DNA of 8,749 nt, taken from positions 1 to 8,749 of the forward strand of contig JALQZL010000035.1 of assembly GCA_023258355.1 (NCBI GenBank), given 5' to 3'. The position numbers and the translations under genes were made by a program. Positions 6,217 to 8,749 of this stretch are shown in pieces. Positions within the stretch are counted from its first letter, which is position 1, and each line of letters opens with the position of its first letter. The stretch comes from Wenzhouxiangellaceae bacterium (GTDB lineage Bacteria > Pseudomonadota > Gammaproteobacteria > Xanthomonadales > Wenzhouxiangellaceae). The notes beneath the pieces are model-generated. The model saw only the letters and a program-made list of their open reading frames with translations, ran no database searches and was not told the origin of the DNA.

Positions 6217-7229
6217 TGAGTGAGCGTCATTCGGCGCAAATCGCCGTTTTAGGTGCGGGGTCTTGGGGCTCTGCACTGGCCTTGCAGTTGGCTCGGGTTG
6301 GCCACCAGATCAAGCTTTGGACGCATATGACTTCTCACGCAGAGCATATGCGAGCCACCGGTGGCAATCCTGAGTATTTGCCTGATATTACCTTTCCTGC
6401 TGACATTGCGATTTACGATGATTTGGCGGCGGCATTGTCTGATGCTGATCATGTATTGATCGTGACACCCTCCCATGCTTTCTCTGAAACACTCGAACGG
6501 GCCAAACCACAGCTGTCTTCGATGTCAGGGCTTGCCTGGGCGTCAAAAGGGTTTGAGCCAGGGACAGGGCGTTTTCTTCACGAGGTGGCGGTACAGCAAT
6601 TGGGCGATCAGGTGCCGCTGGCCTTAGTCAGTGGGCCTTCCTTCGCAAAGGAAGTGGCTCTGGGCATGCCTACCGCCGTGACAGTGGCCTCTAATCAGCC
6701 GGCATTCGGTGCCCTGTGGGCTAATCTTCTCCATGGAGAGTCTTTCAGAGCCTACTACAGCGATGACCTGATTGGCGCCGAACTCGGCGGCGCACTTAAA
6801 AACGTCATTGCCGTCGCTTGTGGCGTTGCCGATGGCTTGAACCTGGGGCTTAACACGCGTGCCGCGCTGATTACGAGGGGCTTGGCCGAGATGATTCGAT
6901 TGGGTGAGGCGCTCGGCGCTGACCAGCGGACGTTGGTCGGTTTGGCGGGTGTGGGTGATCTGGTGCTAACGTGTACCGGAGATCTGTCTCGCAATAGACG
7001 GTTTGGGTTATCGTTGGGTCGAGGAAAGTCAGTGAATGAAGCGCTTGAAGCCATTGATCAAGTGGTCGAGGGGGTGAAGACAACTGAGGAGGCCATGAGG
7101 TTGGCCAAGCGCCACGGGGTTGAGATGCCGATAACCGAGCAAGTTTGGGCAGTCATTTTTGAGGGGCGCTCGCCGATTGAGGCCGTCAAAACTTTGATGC
7201 AAAGAGAGCTCAAACCAGAGTCTGTGTAA
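6216..7229 (+). CDS. gpsA: NAD(P)-dependent glycerol-3-phosphate dehydrogenase
   Basis: A cytoplasmic enzyme that reduces dihydroxyacetone phosphate to sn-glycerol-3-phosphate, the backbone of membrane phospholipids. It has 337 residues, full family length. The N-terminal Rossmann domain shows VLGAGSWGSALA (11-22) and ASKGFEPGTG (109-118, with K111). The substrate domain has SGPSFAKEVA (139-148), the catalytic K195 in GALKN, and GVADGLNLGLNTRA. The signature GLAGVGDLVLTCTGDLSRNR spans 242-261. The start ATG overlaps the secB stop as TAATG (6214-6218), which explains the lack of a clear ribosome site and suggests coupled translation. secB-gpsA adjacency is common in gammaproteobacteria. No GC-rich terminator follows the stop; only an AT palindrome TAAAATTTTA at 7227-7236. 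Confidence 0.97.
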   Translation: MSERHSAQIAVLGAGSWGSALALQLARVGHQIKLWTHMTSHAEHMRATGGNPEYLPDITFPADIAIYDDLAAALSDADHVLIVTPSHAFSETLERAKPQLSSMSGLAWASKGFEPGTGRFLHEVAVQQLGDQVPLALVSGPSFAKEVALGMPTAVTVASNQPAFGALWANLLHGESFRAYYSDDLIGAELGGALKNVIAVACGVADGLNLGLNTRAALITRGLAEMIRLGEALGADQRTLVGLAGVGDLVLTCTGDLSRNRRFGLSLGRGKSVNEALEAIDQVVEGVKTTEEAMRLAKRHGVEMPITEQVWAVIFEGRSPIEAVKTLMQRELKPESV

Positions 7230-7255
7230 AATTTTAAAAAGTTCGTTGAAATTTC

Positions 7256-7284
7256 TTGATTCTTTAATTCGTTGTCGATAGAGT
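7256..7284 (+). promoter_or_regulatory. Candidate nrdJ promoter
   Basis: TTGATT (7256-7261, 4 of 6 to TTGACA) and TAGAGT (7279-7284, 4 of 6 to TATAAT) are separated by 17 bp. Transcription would start near 7291, right before the first NrdR-like box, leaving a leader of about 110 nt. A second -10-like TTTAAT lies at 7263-7268 but has no good -35. Confidence 0.35.
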
Positions 7285-7293
7285 ATCTGGGTG

Positions 7294-7309
7294 GCACAAG
7301 ATATTGTGT
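7294..7309. promoter_or_regulatory. NrdR box 1 upstream of nrdJ
   Basis: The 16-mer GCACAAGATATTGTGT matches the known NrdR consensus ACACWATATWTWGTGT at 14 of 16 positions, with near-palindromic arms CACAA and TTGTG. NrdR is a zinc-ribbon/ATP-cone repressor that senses ATP and dATP and controls ribonucleotide reductase genes. The paired second box 32 bp downstream and the reductase gene that follows strongly support the call. Confidence 0.8.
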
Positions 7310-7325
7310 CGCTCCAATGGTACAA

Positions 7326-7341
7326 ACACAACAGGTTGTGA
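7326..7341. promoter_or_regulatory. NrdR box 2 upstream of nrdJ
   Basis: ACACAACAGGTTGTGA matches the NrdR consensus at 12 of 16 positions, including the conserved arms ACACAA and TTGTG. It starts exactly 32 bp after box 1, about three helical turns, which is the spacing known for tandem NrdR boxes. It is weaker than box 1 in the central AT tract (CAGG). Confidence 0.7.
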
Positions 7342-7345
7342 ATAT
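7337..7345 (-). promoter_or_regulatory. Weak DnaA-box-like site
   Basis: TGTGAATAT on the plus strand reads ATATTCACA on the minus strand, 8 of 9 to the relaxed DnaA box TTWTNCACA. It overlaps the end of NrdR box 2. Alone it would be unremarkable; it is listed because a perfect box in the same orientation lies 23 bp away. Confidence 0.25.
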
Positions 7346-7359
7346 CGCCATGCATAACC

Positions 7360-7368
7360 TGTGGATAA
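7360..7368 (-). promoter_or_regulatory. Perfect DnaA box in the nrdJ leader
   Basis: TGTGGATAA is the exact reverse complement of TTATCCACA, the strongest E. coli DnaA-binding 9-mer. It lies 35 bp before the nrdJ start. In E. coli, DnaA boxes upstream of nrdAB influence that operon, so a role in ribonucleotide reductase control is plausible here, but this is inference; a lone 9-mer can occur by chance. Confidence 0.5.
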
Positions 7369-7403
7369 AATCAGTGACACCAACGAGATCAAGAGGTTAG
7401 CTA

Positions 7404-8749
7404 ATGGGCGTTTCAGCAGAGGCACTATCCGCAGCGCTCCCAGAGATTGATTTCCAAGAAGCATCTTTGGATATCTGGGATAAGAAATATCGGCTTAAGT
7501 CGAAAACAGCAGAGGTCATTGATGGTGACATTGACGCGACCTATCAGCGGGTAGCCCGTGCTTTGGCTGATGTAGAAGAGACAGAAGCGCTAAAAGAGCA
7601 GTGGTTTAATGAATTCCTTTGGGCGCTGAGAAGAGGCGCTATCCCCGCAGGCCGAATCACCTCAAATGCTGGCGCGAGGGAACACAAGCCGGCCACCTCG
7701 ACCATTAACTGCACGGTCTCTGGGACCATTGGCGATTCAATGCACGACATCCTAGACAAAGTGCATGAAGCAGGCCTCACGCTGAAAGCAGGTTGTGGGA
7801 TTGGCTATGAGTTTTCCACATTAAGACCGAAAGGCGCTTATGTCTCTGGTGCTGGTGCCTACACCTCAGGTCCTTTGTCGTTCATGGATATCTACGACCG
7901 GATGTGCTTCACCGTGTCTTCAGCGGGGGGTCGTCGGGGCGCCCAGATGGCGACCTTTGATGTGTCACATCCCGATGTGATGGAGTTCATTCGTGCGAAA
8001 CGGGAAAATGGGGTGTTGCGCCAATTTAATTGCTCGCTACTGATCACTGATGACTTTATTGAAGCAGTGAAGGCTGAAGCGGAATGGCCTTTGGTGTTCC
8101 CTGTGCTAGAAAAAGAGTCGGCTGAAGTGGACATTCATGATGCTGAGCAGGTGATGTGGAGAGACTGGCCTACCAAAGAAGGTTATGTGTGTAATGACGA
8201 AGGTTTGGTGGCCTGCAAGATCTATTCAAAAGTGCCAGCGAAACGGCTTTGGAACATGATCATGTCATCAACCTATGATTTCGCCGAGCCTGGATTTGTG
8301 TTGGTTGATCGGATCAACGAGCAAAACAACAATTGGTGGTGTGAAAATATTCGCGCCACAAACCCCTGCGGCGAGCAACCACTGCCACCTTATGGTGCTT
8401 GTCTTCTTGGGTCTGTGAACTTGACGCGGTTCGTGGAGAATCCGTTCACGCCAGAGGCGAAATTTAACTGGGAAGATTACCAAAAGACAGTCCGTATTTT
8501 TACTCGGATGCTCGATAACGTTGTGGAGGTGAACGGCTTGCCGTTGGGACGTCAGCGGGCTGAGATTGAATATAAACGTCGGCATGGCATGGGTTTCTTG
8601 GGCCTGGGTTCAGCCATGACCATGCTGGGCATGAAGTACGGACAAGCCGATTCGCTTGAGTTCACCGAGAAAGTGGCTCAGGAGATGGCCATCACAGGCT
8701 GGCAAACCGCTTTAGAGCTGGGCACGGAGAAAGGGCCAGCACCCATCAT
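7404..8749 (+). CDS. nrdJ: Adenosylcobalamin-dependent (class II) ribonucleotide reductase, 5' part
   Basis: The first 448 codons of an open frame that runs off the window. The enzyme reduces ribonucleotides to deoxyribonucleotides using a B12-generated thiyl radical, with or without oxygen. The start DIWDKKYRLK (23-32), INCTVSGTIGDSM (101-113), AGCGIGYEFSTLRPKG (129-144) and the loop SSAGGRRGAQMATFDVSHPD (172-191) are typical of class II NrdJ. By alignment with NrdA, the catalytic triad is N320, C322 and E324 in NPCGE. C103 and C333 (GACLLGSVNL) form the likely redox pair. No N-terminal ATP-cone is seen, so dATP activity control at that site is absent from this part. ATG 7404 has AAGAGG (7391-7396) 7 nt upstream. 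Because the window ends, I cannot tell whether the gene is intact or split, as it is in Pseudomonas (nrdJa/nrdJb). Confidence 0.93.
   Translation, partial: MGVSAEALSAALPEIDFQEASLDIWDKKYRLKSKTAEVIDGDIDATYQRVARALADVEETEALKEQWFNEFLWALRRGAIPAGRITSNAGAREHKPATSTINCTVSGTIGDSMHDILDKVHEAGLTLKAGCGIGYEFSTLRPKGAYVSGAGAYTSGPLSFMDIYDRMCFTVSSAGGRRGAQMATFDVSHPDVMEFIRAKRENGVLRQFNCSLLITDDFIEAVKAEAEWPLVFPVLEKESAEVDIHDAEQVMWRDWPTKEGYVCNDEGLVACKIYSKVPAKRLWNMIMSSTYDFAEPGFVLVDRINEQNNNWWCENIRATNPCGEQPLPPYGACLLGSVNLTRFVENPFTPEAKFNWEDYQKTVRIFTRMLDNVVEVNGLPLGRQRAEIEYKRRHGMGFLGLGSAMTMLGMKYGQADSLEFTEKVAQEMAITGWQTALELGTEKGPAPI

Noticed and set aside
7227..7236. TAAAATTTTA palindrome after gpsA as a terminator
   Set aside because: There is no GC stem; it is AT-rich symmetry that starts in the stop codon.
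7337..7368. DnaA boxes as part of a replication origin
   Set aside because: There is only one perfect and one weak box, no AT-rich unwinding repeats, and no dnaA, gidA or parAB genes nearby; promoter regulation explains them better.
7544..8585. Several 78-105 codon minus-strand frames under nrdJ
   Set aside because: They are antisense to catalytic and substrate-binding motifs of the reductase and have no start context.
1..8749. CRISPR array, insertion sequence, tRNA or defence island
   Set aside because: I saw no direct-repeat array, transposase, terminal repeats, cloverleaf sequence or defence-type protein; the gene content is conserved chromosomal.

Overview
The window looks like chromosomal DNA from a gammaproteobacterium. 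It is gene-dense, of intermediate GC, and has short intergenic gaps. The best evidence is the divergent pair of operons gpmI-envC (minus strand) and yibN-secB-gpsA (plus strand), which matches the E. coli locus gpmI-envC / yibN-grxC-secB-gpsA. Here grxC is missing between yibN and secB, and the flanking genes differ from E. coli. I cannot name a genus from sequence alone.

Layout. Positions 1-81 are probably the last 26 codons of an unrecognised gene. After a short gap with a 6-bp hairpin and a candidate promoter comes a two-gene plus-strand unit (168-2359). It encodes a small secreted protein of unknown function, translationally coupled by an ATGA overlap to an AbgT-family transporter. Converging on it with only 9 bp between stop codons is the minus-strand gpmI-envC operon (5091-2369): cofactor-independent phosphoglycerate mutase, then a murein hydrolase activator with a degenerate LytM domain. 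The region 5092-5217 holds divergent promoter candidates and two overlapping inverted repeats. It is followed by the plus-strand operon of a membrane-anchored rhodanese (yibN-like), secB and gpsA, the last two overlapping as TAATG. A 174-bp regulatory region (7230-7403) then precedes nrdJ, an adenosylcobalamin-dependent class II ribonucleotide reductase that runs off the right edge.

How the genes relate. Most are housekeeping: glycolysis (gpmI), cell division and septal peptidoglycan splitting (envC), protein export (secB), phospholipid precursor synthesis (gpsA) and dNTP supply (nrdJ). The most informative non-coding stretch is the nrdJ leader. It carries two NrdR-box-like palindromes 32 bp apart and a perfect DnaA box, which points to control by nucleotide status and possibly by replication initiation.

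I found no CRISPR array, insertion sequence, RNA gene, phage or defence genes, and no clear case for a wholly new system. The least understood item is the secreted protein coupled to the AbgT transporter. No stretch over 300 bases lacks a gene.
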